Part shown: in pieces, positions 20,993-31,961 of the stretch
How the letters are laid out: the number at the start of each line of letters is the position of its first letter
How positions within the stretch are numbered: position 1 is the first letter of the stretch
Source of the DNA: Chaenocephalus aceratus
Lineage: Eukaryota; Chordata; Actinopteri; Perciformes; Channichthyidae
Direction of reading: 5' to 3'
DNA length: 64,000 nucleotides
Assembly: GCA_023974075.1 (NCBI GenBank)
Contig: JAMFTG010000647.1
Span: forward strand, 1 to 64,000
The notes under the pieces: generated by a model
What the model was told of the DNA's origin: nothing
Seen by the model: only the letters and a program-made list of their open reading frames with translations
The model's database searches: none
Program-made: the position numbers and the translations under genes

Positions 20993-21349
20993 CTATCTGA
21001 ATGTTCCAGTATTTAGGTCGTGCCACTCCCTGAAACAGTTCTTTTTGACAGTGAAGCACAGAGGGACCTGGCACTTCCTCCAGTACACAGGTGTCTTCAC
21101 CCTTTTGAGTCCAGCATCTAGGCACCTCCTGCAGTTCTTCCTGACCTTGGTGGCATCTTCCCCATAATACTCGGGCATGCATGTGAGTGGTGGAGGAGGG
21201 GGTGGATGTGGAGGGGGTGGTGGAGGAGGGGGTGGTGGAGGTGCAGGGCCTTCAGCAGGGCCTTCAGCAAACTCCAACAATTCTGCAGCAAGCTGCTCCC
21301 TGAAAGTCTTCTGGGTGTGAGGCTTTGTCCTGCTGGGGTCACACCCCAT
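20993..21349 (-). pseudogene. piggyBac transposase-derived last exon (PGBD4-like)
   Basis: The exon is preceded on minus by an acceptor (TTTGTTAG) at 21350. It reads MGCDPSRTKPHTQKTFREQL, then a run of about 18 prolines with one His. The C-terminal Cys-rich domain follows: CRRCLDAGLKR...YWRKC...LCFTVKKNCFREWH, ending at 20993. This C-X2-C...C-X4-C...C-X3-H layout is the piggyBac C-terminal zinc finger. The catalytic DDD part is not in the window. The polyproline insert is unusual. Confidence 0.7.
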
Positions 21350-21564
21350 CTAACAAATGTGGAAAAACAAAGAGATTCGATTAATTCACTGGCTTATACT
21401 TATGGGATAATATTGGACTATAAATGAATAATATGACACCAAATAAATAAGTAAACACATGTATATATTCATTCACTAGCCATTCATTTAGAAAATGTAA
21501 CTCCAAAAAGACAAGTAACACTATTTAGCATTTTGACTAATCATTCCTGTTGGCTAAGCTAACA

Positions 21565-22080
21565 CTAGGCGCATTCACACTGTGGTACTTTTCCCACAAA
21601 GGTTCATGCGAACTTAGTTCATGCAAACTCTTTAGTTTGCATGAACCAAGTAGAGATCGCGTTCACACCGGAAAAAGTCCCTGGGGGTGGATTAGGCAAA
21701 TGAAGCCGCTGACGTCACTTCTTCTTCTTCTGCTTTGGGTTTACTGGCAGGCCGCAAACCACTTCACGGCTTATACTGCCGCCCAAAGTCCCCGGCCGGA
21801 AGTCCCCGGAGTTGGGGACTGGCTTCAGTAGAAGCTGCTGGGAGTCCCAGCAGCTTCTACTGAAGCCTTCCGAGTAAATCGCCAGAACGTCGACACCTCC
21901 TCATCTCCACCGCTCCCATGTTTTATTTTGTGTTGCCATAAGTTAGTCTCTCTGCGTTTCTGCACTGGGCTAATGCTAATAATGCTAATGCGAGGATAAT
22001 AAAATGGCGGCTTCACAAAACTTTTTTGGGAGTTTTACGGGGCGTGGTTTGCAATCCGCCCAGCCAATCAGACATATAGC
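21565..22080. mobile_element. Harbinger-type remnant with Myb-like fragment
   Basis: GGCGCATTCACACTGTGGTAC at the left resembles the Harbinger-type terminus at 27720. On minus, 21935-21830 matches the Myb-like exon at 31340-31580 (GDEEVS...) but is frameshifted. A 47-nt palindrome replaces the following sequence. The right end is not visible. Confidence 0.6.
21821..21867. repeat. Perfect 23-bp palindrome with 1-nt centre
   Basis: 21821-21843 and 21845-21867 are exact reverse complements around one G. The left arm begins GGCTTCAGTAGAAGCTGCTG. It lies in the Myb-like remnant at the AGAAGCTGCTG segment, so it arose by inverted duplication of coding sequence. Confidence 0.85.
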
Positions 22081-22084
22081 TCTT

Positions 22085-23510
22085 TTCTCACATCTTGTTT
22101 ATGATTGGACAGAGCCAGCCAGACAGCACTGCTGTGATTGGTTGTTTTTGCTGCCAGTGAAGAAATGACGCTTTGTGATTGGTCAACGTCCGACAGCGCA
22201 ATATGTCCCAACCGGTCCCTCCCAACACATCAGCCGTTAGCACACACTCAGAGCTCACAGCTCCTCATATCTGTTCAGAAACTGGACAAAAGTTAAATAT
22301 GTACAAACCACAGACTGTCTATGTCATGGCGAATACAGTCGCTGCTTTATTTATGTCTGTATGACGTTGTTGTGAGTGTGGACGGAGCAGCTACAGGTTA
22401 GTTTAGCCTGATGGATCCGATTCCATTCTGAAAACACACATTTTAAAAGCTTTTCGCCTGCCGTCTTGTCTGCAGACTTGTCAAAGCATTAATTCATGGT
22501 TTTTACTAACCGTTATCAGTATGTAGTTACTTCGGCATCACTTTGAAACGTGTATTACAATTAAATCACTGTCAAATATGTTCATTTTGTTGTAGTTGGT
22601 ATCTCGTATAGGATTTACATGGAGATACTTCCCGCCCCCTCTCCAGCGCGTCTTGTTTGAATGACAGGAGCAAACACAGCTGACAGCCGCGGTGAAACTC
22701 AAGCGATTAGAGCGATGCGAATATTGGGTAGTCTACCATAGTATTTACATGGAGATAAGCCCCTTAAAAACCATGAATTAATAAAGCATTAATTCTGTGT
22801 TTACTCCTGTGATTAAAAAAAGACGCTGGAGAGGGGGCGGGCCGGATCTCCATGTAAATCCTATCGGAATCGGATCGATCAGGCTAAACTAACCTGTAGC
22901 TGCTCCGTCCACACTCACAACAACATCATACAGACATAAATAAAGCAGCGACTGTATTCACCATGACATAGACAGTCTGTGTTTTGCATATCTTTAACTT
23001 TTGTCCAGTTTCTGAACAGATATGAGGAGCTGTGAGCTCTGAGTGTGTGCTAACAGCTAACGGCTGATGTGTTGGGCCAATCACGAAGTCATTTCTTGAT
23101 TGGCAGCAAAAACAACCAATCACAGCAGTGCTTCTCTGGCTGGCTCTGTCCAATCACAAACAATAAGTGTTCTCCCTAAGGAATACCCTTTCTGTCCAAT
23201 GTGAAATGCTGCAGTGTTTTGTGAAATGCTGCGGTGTTTTGTGAAATGCTGTGGCGTTTTGTGAAATGCTGTGGTGTTTTGTGAAATGCTGCGGTGTTTT
23301 GTGAAATGCTGTGGCGTTTTGTGAAATGCTGTGGTGTTTTGTGAAATGCTGCGGCGTTTTGTGAAATGATGTTGTGTTTTGTGAAATGCTGTGGCGATTT
23401 GTGAAATGCTGTGGCGTTTTGTGAAATGCTGTTGTGTTTTATGAAATTCTGTTGTGTTTTGTGAAATGCTGTGGTTTCTTGCACTTCAGGGCCACCGTAC
23501 AATAGAGATG
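22085..23510. mobile_element. Palindromic DNA element A (left end truncated)
   Basis: A long imperfect inverted repeat (about 22100-22430 against 22880-23165) surrounds a unique centre. On the right it continues into 20-bp tandem repeats and ends CAGGGCCACCGTA at about 23510. The same element, complete and in the opposite orientation, lies at 58191-59757. Its superfamily is not recognised. Confidence 0.75.
23201..23485. repeat. 20-bp minisatellite in element A
   Basis: About 14 units of GTGAAATGCTGTGGTGTTTT with C/T and G/T variants, no spacers. The same unit flanks both ends of element B (58209-58328, 59518-59740). Confidence 0.92.
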
Positions 23511-23859
23511 TTTTTATTTTAAAGTAAATTCAGATGGAACATAGTAAAAACATGTAAATTCTAATGTCCGCCTAAAAAAAAAACATTACTTATAGTGAAA
23601 ACCACCCTTGAATGATGAGTTTAGTAGACTAAAAGCTTTAGGAATCCAAACTATAACATATAATAAGTACCCTGTATCAAGATTGATGCAAAACAAGTGA
23701 AATTTGACCTTTTTAGAGAGGTTTAGAGAAATAAAGTCCACCTCACCTCTGGGTAATTTGGGAACCATCAGTTCCATTTGAACGTTTTCACTGTAAAAAT
23801 CATTTTATTACTTTGAATTATCACTATAGGTATTCATTCCATCCAAATACAACTGTTGT

Positions 23860-24859
23860 GAAAAAATAAATAAAATAAAAATAAAACATACTCTGTTATC
23901 CCCTTAGGCCCCACGGACCCGAAATCGCGTCATTTTCAGGAAACAACGTCTAAGGAAGCTTAATATTGAATAAACTATGAATATTTTATATCCATAGAAC
24001 GGGAAAAAAACTAATTTAACTGATCTTTTTCATTTATTTTTTCACAAAAAACACACAATGCTAACAGTGAGCCTCTGAATTAGCCCCGAGCGAAAAATGC
24101 TAACCTATTACTGCACCGAAAATCACTCCTAGCTCCCTTATTACTTATCCTAGCTCCACATCCAAAACATTGTTTATGACCGCAAGGAGACACAGAATCT
24201 AACGGTGCCCACCTCAACACTGAAAGATACAAACTAGCGAGGTTACCTACAAAAACGTACATCAAAACAAGTGGCGCTAGGTATTAGCATTAGCACTGCA
24301 CACACCCACCGCATGTTCCAATGAAAAGCATACATATATATAAATAAAGTATAAAGTATAGGTCAACCCATTTCAGTATAACACACCAATTGCAATATTA
24401 CTCACGTTTGACACCGTGGAGCAGGGTTTCTATGTACCGAGAAGTGGGTAGTTTAATGAGTCTGTTGACGACAAAACCTCCGCGCACACAGACAGCCAAG
24501 GCAAGCTACCTGAATTAAGTCTCTCCCTAAACCAGCAATACCGGAAATGTGACATCCGGTTTGTCCTTCACAATAAAGGTACATTTAATATTGACGTATC
24601 AAATTGATTCAAATGTCTTACACAACACATGTATCGAGACAATAAATGAACTGTTTATATAGTCGATCAACACCGTGTATGTTACTCATTACAGGATAAT
24701 CACATGGCACTAAATGAGACCGGCTGTTCTCCTCTGTTTACATCCTGCTGGTTTAAATTATGTGTTCTTTAGGCTCTGTGCACAAGATGGCGTCTATCAA
24801 CTTCCGGCGGCTGGACGTGCGGCTGAGTACTTCCGGTTTGAGTTCAGAACTTTGATAGC
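23860..24859. other. No exon recognised; transposon and promoter-like sequence
   Basis: AT-rich debris continues to about 24780. The last 80 bp (CAAGATGGCG, CTTCCGG repeats) look like a GC-rich promoter with ETS-type sites directly upstream of the THAP-like ORF. Confidence 0.4.
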
Positions 24860-24889
24860 TTGACAGTTTATGTCACACCGAGAGCAAGA

Positions 24890-24990
24890 ATGAGCGGATT
24901 TCGGGATAAAGTAAAGCGATTGACCTTCCAGCGTGTAAGAAAGTCGGCACTACATTGCTGTGTGCCCCTTTGTACAAATTCGTCCCGTTA
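24890..24990 (+). pseudogene. THAP zinc-finger start, truncated
   Basis: The plus frame from ATG 24890 reads MSGFRDKVKRLTFQRVRKSA and then LHCCVPLCTNSSRY, matching the beginning of a THAP domain (C-X4-C with flanking HCCVP). It is cut off by a short interspersed fragment (AGAATACCTTTATTAGTCCC) at about 24990. P-element-like transposases or host THAP genes are both possible sources. Confidence 0.55.
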
Positions 24991-25084
24991 TCAGAAACAG
25001 AATACCTTTATTAGTCCCACAGAGGGGACATTTGCAGCGTTACAGCAGGAAAGAGCCACAGACAGCTTAGTGTTGAATATCTTA

Positions 25085-25175
25085 CATGCGTTAAAAAGTT
25101 ATAATATAATAAACAATATGCTAAAAAAAGTACTAAGTTATAATATAATAAACAATATGCTAAAAAAAAGATAAA
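25085..25175. repeat. Tandem duplication, about 43 bp unit
   Basis: TTATAATATAATAAACAATA followed by TGCTAAAAAAAG occurs twice in tandem. Confidence 0.85.
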
Positions 25176-25179
25176 AAGT

Positions 25180-26040
25180 TACATAATTTAAAAAAAAAAC
25201 AGATAAAACACAAATCAAATCTACAAATCAAATCCTGTAGCAGTTCTTAGGATTTAGCAGCCCGGTATATATATATATATATATATATTACAGTTATTAA
25301 AGATGGCATATGTATATAAAGTATATATTGCACATAAAGCACATAAGCCTATTGCACATAGTTTGACGGTATTTAACAGCAGCAAGTTACACAATGTTAT
25401 AATCGGGAGATAAGTTTCCATTCATTACGGCAAGCCTGGGCAACAACGATTAAAATATTTCTTGCTCCCAAACCAATTGTGTATTTCATTACAAAAAGCA
25501 GTTATACCATACTATGTTTAGGTACTAATGAATTATATCCTCAAAACAAACACACACACAAATAACAAAGGAAAATACATAATTGAATAAATCCACAATA
25601 TGATAACATTTTACAGATTAATTTAATAAACTTTTACAAAACCTAGGTTGATGTTATATCGGGGGGGTAAAATATATATCTAAACATTTCGTCAATTAGT
25701 CTGCATATTTAAGTAATGTCTTGGCACAAAGGAAATACTCATTAAATCGTGGATTGGCTGTGAACACATACTGTTCTATTGTATTGCATAGAAAGATTTG
25801 TTACTGTTCTGCTTGTAGTGGAAATACTGTTTGTAGTCGTAGATAGAAAAACAAAGATGGAAAACATTTCACCATACATTGTTTAGGACTTTTATATGTA
25901 TTGGGTGTTTATGGTTAATGTGGGAAATTAATAAGCAGAGCTGTTGCTGGTAAATGTGTGTGCCATCATAATAGCAATGTGTATACAGCGTTTCGTGAAT
26001 ATCTGGAAAAATATGCGAGTAGTTTGGAGTCATTTGAGAC
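25180..26040. other. No gene seen
   Basis: AT-rich sequence with a short (TA)n at 25268-25288. No motif or exon was recognised. Confidence 0.5.
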
Positions 26041-26044
26041 ATGT

Positions 26045-27719
26045 AAATCGTCAAAAATGGTACATTCTCTGTTAGCCTACGTTCACCCCGATTGAGCTAG
26101 CAACTATTTTGTTCGCAATTTAACATCATATTGGATATGGGCTTAACTTGTCCTGGACTGGAATTTTTCCGATCTTTTCCCGAGGAGGTGTTTGAGAAAA
26201 AGCGCTTAAAATGCATGAATAACACAGATTTTTCAAAATGGCCGACTTTCTGGGGGGCGGGGCTAATGGAAGCTATTTTGAAATATGTCCGCAATTCCAT
26301 CAGTAATGTCTGTGGCAAGATTGGGGTAGTTTGGAGAAACTATATGTGACTATCGCACAATAGGGGGCGCTACTGAGCTGGTGTACAAAAATGTACATTT
26401 TTTTTGTACAGTCTGGAAAAAGACGTGGGTTGTGACGTGTGTTCCAAGTTTTGCGTCCGAAAGTCATTTTAGCGATTTTGTGGCATTTAAATCGTCAAAA
26501 TTGGTACATGTTCCGTTAGCTTACGAGCTCCCTGTTTGAGCAGTCAATTATTCATTCGCAATTTAGCATCACATTGGATATGGGCTGATCTTGTCCTGGT
26601 TTGAAATTGTTCCGATCATTTTCCTAGGAGAAGTATGCGAAAATGCGCTTAAAATGGACATATTTCAAAATGGCCGACTTCATGGGGGGAGGAGATAATG
26701 GAAGCCATTTTGAAATATGTCCGCATTTCCATGAGGAATCTCTGTGCCAAGTTTCGGGTAGTTCGAAGAAACTATATTTGACTACCGCACAATAGGGGGC
26801 GCTACTGAGCCATATTTGCTAAAACGTCCGATTTTTTTCTACAGTCTGGAAAAGGTTGTGGGCTGTGACATGCGTTCCGAATTTAAAGGCCATAACTCAT
26901 TTTCTCCCCTACTTATGGCTCGGTACATTTTTTAACCCTTCGATTTCGAGAAAAAACTGAATAGGACACGCCCACATTTTTCATTGGTTGCGACCCTTTA
27001 AATCTCAGTTTATGCTCACCCTGCCAGTATGTCTATGACAATATATATTTGTTTAGTCCATCGGTTCTTGAGATATAAATTAGTTGTGTTTTTGCCGCCC
27101 CCTATTGTCCGAAATGAACATTGTTTGTTGTGCCTATTCCCCAAGACACATTGAACCTATCTACCGAAATCTGTGACATTTGGATACCTTTTGGATGAAT
27201 TGTGAGCATTTATGTGTAGGCCACACCCTTTTGCTAATACGTTTTGATTGATGTCGGCCACATTTTTCCACACCTCGTGCTCATTTTGTACGGTAATGTG
27301 TCTGCCCCTCCATTGATGCTGTGCACTAAGTTTGGTTTGGAAAATCAAGAAATTGGAATTTAAGTTAATATTTCAATGTTTTTCACATTATGCTAATTAA
27401 AAAAAAATCAAAGTAGGCGGAGCTTCGGGATATGAGAGGATAATATGTAGAGCTGCTCCACCCGGATAAGTGTGCAAAATTTCAGGTCCGTCAGACTTAC
27501 GCTGCGACTTTGTAAATTTTTCGAAACACTGAATTTACACAGGTGGCGCTAGAGAGCAAGTTGAAAATGTTTCTCCCATCGAATCCAGAATGTTAACATT
27601 TTCACCGGTCCTGGCGGCGTTGCCAAATGTCGCTACATGAATAGTGTCGTAACCCCCTCAAAAACAGGTCGAAAGTGCAGAACCGGTAAAAGAAGAATAA
27701 TAATACTGACGATTTCAAT
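26045..27719. repeat. Interspersed repeat with about 415-bp internal repeat units
   Basis: Two units, about 26050-26385 and 26485-26815, share ATTGGATATGGGCT, AAAATGGCCGACTT and CACAATAGGGGGCGCTACTG. Related GGTGGCGCTAGAGAGCAAG follows at 27542. The tail AGAAGAATAATAATA...TTTCAAT (27690-27719) continues, after the Harbinger-type element, as AGGTCTTTGCACTACGTGC at 31965. The family is common in fish but I cannot name its class. Confidence 0.65.
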
Positions 27720-27745
27720 AGCCGCTTTCACACCGCAGGACTTGC

Positions 27746-30122
27746 GGTACTTTAGTGCCGGTGTTATGCCGTAGGTTGAAGCCTTGCCGTGGATTGAAGC
27801 CCTGTTCGCGGGGACGCGCAGAGGTGACGTAATCGCCTGTGTTGAGCGTTCGCCGTATTTTCACCCTTTCAAAGCTTTTATCTGTCTTTTGAATGATATA
27901 TTAGGATTAAACAGCAAACGGCTGAATACATAATGTGCATACAATTGCGAGGAGGCTCGTTTTAAGGACACGTTTTTCAGATCTGTCACAATCTTCGTAT
28001 TGGAATAAACTTACGTTTTTGAGTGTATAGTCCCACTCTGTTATATTCCTCCTTCCTACAGAACAGACAATGACAGGATAATATGTGATTTGTCAATAGT
28101 CCTATTTCTTAAAACCTTCTCTGTTGTATAAGTGTCTGATAACCACGAATAGTAAGTAATGATATAACAGTAATTATATCACATATATGATCATGTCAGA
28201 CACTGTGTTATTTTCAATCAAGCCTAAAAAATAATGTGTTCAAACTGGCTTCACTCACTTGAATTGCTCCTTTGAATATCATTTTTATATATCCCTACTC
28301 AACACATGTTTGTATTGTAATGCCACTCCTATTTTTTTTCAATTGTATTTTAAGGTGACATTGAATGCTTTGAAAGGTGCCCTAAAATAAAGTGTATTAT
28401 TGATCTTGTATCTGTGCCTCTATTACATTACATTTCATTTTCTATCACACTATTAATGTTCCTTATTTTAGACTATAGGTTAATCCTGGTGTCAATAGGG
28501 AAGATCTGCACTGTTCTCTACATAACATGTTCAGAGCAGGTATTTCTCCTGCCGGATTTGGAACCCCCCCTATATCTTTCTCCGGATAGTCACAGACTCA
28601 CCAAAATCACACTGGTGCTTGCTGTTCCCCTCTAGTTTATGCTCACAAAAGCATTTCACTCTGGGCCCAGCAGGTACAAAAATATAGAGGGGCTTCAAAA
28701 TCCGGCAGATCAGGTGTTGGTGCTGCCGGATTTGGAACCCCCCCTATATCTTTCTCCAGGATAGTCACAGACTCACCAAAATCACACTGGTGCTGGCTGT
28801 TCCCCTCTAGTTTATGCTCACAAAAGCATTTCACTCTGGGCCCAGCAGGTCAAAAACTAAAGAGGGGCTTCCAAATCCGGCAGTGCAGTTGTTAGAGCTG
28901 CCGGATTTTGAAGCGCCCCCTGTCATTTTGACCAGGATAGTCACCAAAATCACACTGGTGCTGGCTGTTCCCCTCTAGTTTGTGCTCACAAAAGCATTTC
29001 ACTCTGGGCCCAGCAGGTACAAAAATAAAGAGGGGCTTCAAAATCCGGCAGCTCTAGCAACTGCACTGCCGGATTTTGAAGCCCCTTTGAAGCCCCTCTT
29101 CTAGCATAAACTAGAGGGGAACAGCCAGCACCAGTGTGATTTTGGTGAGTCTGTGACTATCCTGGAGAAAGATATAGGGGGGGTTCCAAATCCGGCAGCT
29201 CTAACAACTGCACTGCCGGATTTTGAAGCCCCTCTTTAGTTTTTGACCTGCTGGACCCAGAATGAAATGCTTTGGTGAGCACAAACTAGAGGGGAACAGC
29301 AAGCACCAGTGTGATTTTGGTGACATTGTGACTATCCTGGAGAAAGATATAGGGGGGGTTCCAAATCCGGCAGGAGAAATACCTGCTCTGAACATGTTAT
29401 GTAGAGAACAGTGCAGATCTTCCCTATTGACACCAGGATTAACCTAGTCTAAAATAAGGAACATTAATAGTGTGATAGAAAATTAAATGTAATGTAATAG
29501 AGGCACAGATACAAGATCAATAATACACTTTATTTTAGGGCACCTTTCAAAGCATTCAATGTCACCTTAAAATAAAATAGAAAAAAAAATAGGAGTGGCA
29601 TTACAATACAAACATGTGTTGAGTAGGGATATATACAAATTATATTCAAAGGAGCAATTCAAGTGAGTGAAGCCAGTTTGAACACATAATTTTTTAGGCT
29701 TGATTGAAAATAACACAGTGTCTGATATCATTACTGTTATATCATTGCTTACTATTCGTGGTTATCAGACACTTAAACAACAGAGAAGGTTTTAAGAAAT
29801 AGGACTATTGACAAATCACATATTATCCTGTCATTGTCTGTTCTGCAGGAAGGAGGAATATAACAGAGTGGGAGTATACACTCAAAAACGGAAGTTTATT
29901 CCAATACGAAGATTGTGACAGATCTGAAAAACGTGTCCTTAAAACGAGCCTCCTCGCAATTGTATGCACATTATTTATTCACCCGTATCACTCAAAAGAG
30001 AGAAAAAAGCTTTGAAAAGGGTGAAAATAAGGTGAACGCTCAACACAGGCGATTACGTCAACTTTGCGCGTCCCCGCGAACAGGGCTTCAATCCACGGCA
30101 TAACACCGGCACTAAAGTACCA
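27746..30122. repeat. Long inverted repeat (foldback), arms about 1.1 kb
   Basis: GGTACTTTAGTGCC at 27746 is answered by GGCACTAAAGTACC ending at 30122. Matching pairs run inward through CTGTTCGCGGGGACGCGC, TTTTTCAGATCTGTCACAAT, GATAACCACGAATAGTAAG and CAGAGCAGGTATTTCTCC. The arms are near identical, with small indels. The centre is the array of TIR-bounded units at 28549-29373. Confidence 0.9.
28549..29373. repeat. Five TIR-bounded units with constant 14-nt spacers
   Basis: Units 28549-28708, 28723-28883, 28898-29051, 29066-29198 and 29213-29373 each start CTGCCGGATTT and end AAATCCGGCAG. All four spacers are exactly 14 nt; three are versions of TGCAGTTGTTAGAG or its complement. The first three units point one way and the last two the other, making the centre of the palindrome. 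Confidence 0.9.
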
Positions 30123-30164
30123 CTAAAGTACCACGGCACTAAATCCGCCAGGGTTACAAAACAA

Positions 30165-31340
30165 TGTAACAGACACACCTTAGTGCAAGTTAGGTGTCAG
30201 TATTAAAAAACAGTGGCAATATATATATATAATAACAATAGAAAATCAACTTAAATAAAATGTACCCAAAAAAAATACACTTATAACAAATATATAAAAA
30301 TAGCACCGTAAGAGTTGAACTGTGGGCTAAGCTCTGAATGTTTCCATGTCCAGGAAACACCGCTATGTGTCAATATTTAAAACAATACTACAGGGAGGAA
30401 GGCCTTTTTGACTTCACTAGCTCTGAAAGCACTCCCAGAAACCCCTGCTGAAAAGCCTTTTGTTGCTCCATTTGCTGTGCCAAGACTGCGTCCCGTTCAT
30501 CCTGGCGCTCCATCATCGCAATCACCCTGTCCTCTGTTTCCTGGGCCTTGTGTAAAAGCATCATCTGGTCCTCGTGCATCGCCTTGCTGGCCATGGCACG
30601 CCTGTCCTCCATAGTCTCGATGGTGGCAAAGAAGTTCTCATCATGTGTGTCCTGTGCGCGCTTTCCTAAGAGGAAACATTATTTAATAACCATGTAGTTT
30701 TACAGGCAGAAGGGACACGGTCAGGCTGTTAGGGCTATTCCGACTGATAGGGTTAGAAAAAGCCCATCCGCTGTATGAGGCGTTTGTTTACTTTCCGACC
30801 TCAGACATGATGGAGTTCATAAGGGTAATTTACAAATAAAATACCCCATTATAACAATGGACTTTATCTTTATGTATTTATTATATATTACCCCCTCAGG
30901 CTGATTTTGGAAAAGGACATCAACCCTTGTTTGGTGTTTTTCCCTTATTTATCTAAAACAAATGACATGATAAATTACTTGTGTTTATGTGTGTAAGACT
31001 TGTGTTTCTGATAAATTCAACCACCGACACCTGTCTGCTCTCACATTCTTCTATTCTGCAAATTTGGGGTGGGACACAATAAATAAAGCTTCGCCAGTTT
31101 GTTTGTTTTATTGCACAGTCAAGACATAACAATAACGGCATCATGCTGTTCCAGGTGTGTCGTATGCATGTAAATTGAAGTTAAATAACAGTGTGAAATG
31201 TAAAATAAAGTGTAAGTAGTTTCAAAACAATGTAACAGTGGAAATATATATAGCAGCAGACACGCCTTAGTGCAAGTTAGGTGTCAGTATTAAAAAACAG
31301 TGGCAATATATATATATAATAACAATAGAAAATCGTTACC
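30165..31340. repeat. Direct repeat pair of about 85 bp
   Basis: 30165-30255 and 31253-31335 share CCTTAGTGCAAGTTAGGTGT, a (TA)n stretch and AATAACAATAGAAAATC. They bracket Myb exon 2 and its intron, so the repeat probably marks a duplicated intron end. Confidence 0.8.
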
Positions 31341-31580
31341 ACTCTTATTATTGTGGTCTTTAATTTTGTTATAGTCCTGCCTGAGTTTCTTTATTTTTAC
31401 CCGGCATCCGTGTGCACTGTGCACGATTCCCAGCTCAAGTAGCGAACATCGCTCAAAACATTTGGAGTTGGGAACTGCTTTCTGTAGAAGCTGCTGCATC
31501 CCGTCCTTGGAGTAAATTGCCAGAAGCGCCGACACTTCCTCATCATTCCACCGCTCCGGTGTTGTAGTACGTGTGGTCAT
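30388..31580 (-). CDS. Myb/SANT-like protein of the Harbinger-type element (two exons)
   Basis: Exon 1 is 31580-31340 and exon 2 is 30665-30388. The donor GTG|GTAACG and acceptor CTCTTAG|GAAAG join in frame to 172 codons plus stop. Residues about 5-80 form a Myb/SANT-like (trihelix) DNA-binding domain: RWNDEEVSALLAIYS, W/F-spaced helices, then CRVKIKKLRQDYNKIKDHN. The C-terminal half is a Gln/Glu/Met-rich coiled coil (EDRVIAMMERQDERDAVLAQ). In Harbinger elements this accessory protein brings the transposase to the termini; here it is near the right terminus and reads inward. It looks intact although its transposase partner is absent. Confidence 0.7.
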
Positions 31581-31833
31581 AACTGCTTTAAAGTACACAA
31601 AAACTACTCGCTCAGGTGTGGATGTGGTTTTGTAGCGAGGAAAAAAATGGCTGCCTAACAAAACAAATTCAGAGTCTAACGGGGCGTGGTTTGCAATTCG
31701 CCCAGCCAATAGAAATAGAATAGAAATTGGCACTCTTTTGTCACCAGGTTCGTACCACCTCTCTAGCAGGGACTAAAAAGTACCAAAAGAGTTCCCGGCA
31801 CTGAGTAGTCCCGGCGGTGTGAACGCGACATTA

Positions 31834-31961
31834 TTGGTACTAACGGAACTAAAGAACTAAAGTACCAGGGAAAGTCCTGCGGTGTGAACGCGGCTAGTAT
31901 TGGTACTAACGGAACTAAAGAACTAAAGTACCAGGGAAAGTCCTGCGGTGTGAACGCGGCT
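31834..31961. repeat. Tandem duplication of the element's right terminus
   Basis: A unit of about 65 bp (ATTGGTACTAACGGAACTAA ... TGAACGCGGCTA) occurs twice in a row, so the element has two right termini. The outer one carries the target duplication. Confidence 0.85.

Larger units (their letters stand above)
20225..23850. repeat. Direct repeat pair of about 330 bp
   Basis: 20225-20560 and 23525-23850 share the same sequence in the same orientation, for example CAGATGGAACATAG, ACCCTGTATCAAGATT and CACTATAGGTATTCATTCCA. They flank the piggyBac exon, a Harbinger relic and palindromic element A. They may be two copies of one piggyBac 3' region or the product of a duplication. Confidence 0.8.
27720..31961 (-). 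mobile_element. Harbinger-type DNA transposon with Myb-like gene and foldback
   Basis: Termini AGCCGCTTTCACACCGCAGG (27720) and, from the right, AGCCGCGTTCACACCGCAGG (31961) match at 22 of 23 bp. They are flanked by a 3-bp duplication AAT (27717-27719, 31962-31964). The flanks rejoin into the uninterrupted repeat TTTCAATAGGTCTTTGCAC. The right side carries a two-exon Myb/SANT-like gene, the typical accessory protein of Harbinger elements. The nuclease transposase is missing; that space is taken by a 2.4-kb inverted repeat. Confidence 0.8.

Noticed and set aside
23201..23485. Regular 20-bp repeats resembling a CRISPR array
   Set aside because: The units are tandem with no spacers, lie inside a eukaryotic palindromic element and have no cas genes nearby.
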